Source of the DNA: Subtercola sp. PAMC28395
GTDB taxonomy: Bacteria; Actinomycetota; Actinomycetes; Actinomycetales; Microbacteriaceae
Reading direction: 5' to 3'
Assembly (NCBI RefSeq): GCF_018889995.1
Contig: NZ_CP076547.1
Coordinates: 558,001-622,000 of the forward strand
DNA: 64,000 bases
In this document: positions 63,193 through 64,000 of the stretch, piece after piece
Layout of the letters: each line of letters starts with the position of its first letter
How positions within the stretch are numbered: position 1 is the stretch's first letter
Made by a program: the position numbers and the translations under genes
Notes under the pieces: model-generated
Databases searched by the model: none
Told to the model about the DNA's origin: nothing
Seen by the model: the letters and a program-made list of their open reading frames with translations, nothing else

Positions 63193-64000
63193 CGTTCCAT
63201 CATCGATCATTGAGCCGATCTGGCACCAGTTCGAAGCGCTCATCCCACCGGTAGCTGATGAGCACCCACTCGGCTGCCACCGGCCTCGTGTGCCGGACCG
63301 GATCGTGTTCGACAAGCTTGTGCAGGTCCTCGTGCTCGGCGCCGCGTACGTCAAGATCGCCGACAGCAGCTGCTCAGCAACGACAATCCGCCGCCGACGC
63401 GACGAATGGATCATGCACGGGGTCTTCGCCGAGCTGGAGCAGATCTGCCTGAACGCCTACGACAAGATGATCGGCCTCGAACTGACAGATCTGTCGGTGG
63501 ACGGGTGCATCGTGAAAGCACCCTGCGGCGGCGAAGCGGCCGGCCGATCCCCGGTAGACCGCGGGAAGCAGGGCACGAAACGCTCCCTCCTCGTCGACGG
63601 GAAAGGCATCCCGCTCGGCTGCGTGATCGCGGGCGCGAATTGTCACGACTCACCCCTGCTGGCGCCCACGCTGGACACGCTGGGCAGGTTCGGATTCGAC
63701 CTCCCAGAACGGATCACCGTTCACCTGGACGCCGGCTATGACTCTGGCAAGACCCGCGACCTGCTCGACACGCTCGGCTGCGACTACGTCATCAGCAAGA
63801 AGGGCACACCCCTGCAGACAGGAGCCCGATGGGTCGTGGAACGCACGAACTCGTGGCACACCCGCGGGTTCCGTAAACTCCAGATCTGCACCGAGGTCCG
63901 CACCCGCGTGATCGACGCGTTCATCGCCCTCGCGGCCGCGATCATCACCACCAGACGACTGATCCGCGAAGCCTGGACCCGCTACCGCTGGGACACCCGA
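63186..64000 (+). CDS. IS5-family transposase (partial, 3' end outside window)
   Basis: Starts at the GTG at 63186 (VPAVPSSIIEPIWHQFEALI). DDE residues: Asp in TDLSVDGCIVKAP, Asp in ITVHLDAGYDSGKTRDLL, Glu in GARWVVERTNSWHTRGFRK. A DUF4096-like N-terminal region precedes. The frame is open to the last base, about 271 codons seen, close to the full length of this group, so only the end is missing. It reads away from the RHS gene. Confidence 0.9.

Larger units (their letters stand above)
63125..64000 (+). mobile_element. IS5-type insertion sequence, incomplete at window end
   Basis: Contains one IS5-like transposase gene and, just before it, an 11-bp inverted repeat. The exact left end and target duplication could not be set, since the right end is outside the window. 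Confidence 0.65.

Overview
The window is high-GC DNA with GTG/TTG starts, many promoters whose -10 box lies 6-8 nt before a start codon (leaderless genes), 4-nt ATGA/GTGA gene overlaps, a 32-residue AURKAIP1/COX24-type ribosomal protein (bS22), F420-type LLM enzymes and a SufS-SufU pair. This points to Actinomycetota, most likely Microbacteriaceae. No rRNA, tRNA, CRISPR array or prophage was found.

Layout. 1-5.9 kb: cytochrome c maturation (CcdA partial, TlpA/ResA, histidine phosphatase), archaeal-type AspRS, a degenerate RadC-like gene, a glutaredoxin-Dabb pair, a HAD-IB phosphatase and bS22. 5.9-16.1 kb: a BldC-like DNA-binding protein, a 1155-residue cell-wall subtilase with a sortase-type tail, an ArsR regulator, TrkH/TrkA K+ uptake, ProC, a CDF transporter, TadA and Upp. 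16.3-18 kb: a leaderless Cys-containing leader peptide, a stand-alone OmpR-type winged-helix protein, a candidate small RNA and a degenerate tandem repeat. 18-25.9 kb: MarR-photolyase, a HEMLH coiled-coil membrane protein, a molybdopterin/flavin redox pair, a dienelactone hydrolase, an LLM enzyme and an EEP nuclease/phosphatase.

25.9-36.4 kb is a coherent lipid cluster on two divergent arms. The left arm has a TetR regulator, an alkyl-DHAP-synthase-like FAD enzyme, a PlsC acyltransferase and an SDR. The right arm has a ferritin-like protein, a fatty acyl reductase fused to a HAD phosphatase, a LarA-like protein, a second PlsC-like protein and a second ferritin-like protein. Together they contain candidates for every step of an oxygen-tolerant, peroxisome-like ether-lipid pathway. 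36.5-46.4 kb: a second histidine phosphatase, pcaIJF with an IclR regulator and a candidate operator, a GGDEF-EAL protein, SufS-SufU, LipB-LipA. 46.5-50.3 kb: a flavocytochrome plus FMN-binding protein, an aldo/keto reductase, a DUF2256/DUF3253-type protein, and an intergenic inverted-repeat family.

50.4-62.7 kb is a secreted RHS/PA14 polymorphic-toxin locus read on the minus strand. It holds a 2322-residue RHS protein, a candidate immunity gene 5 bp downstream, a 1.84-kb near-perfect duplication of the RHS core carrying a different C-terminal tip (an orphan module), and then a run of tightly coupled small membrane-protein genes. An IS5-type transposase begins at 63.2 kb and runs off the end.

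Functions are read from motifs by eye; no database search was possible.
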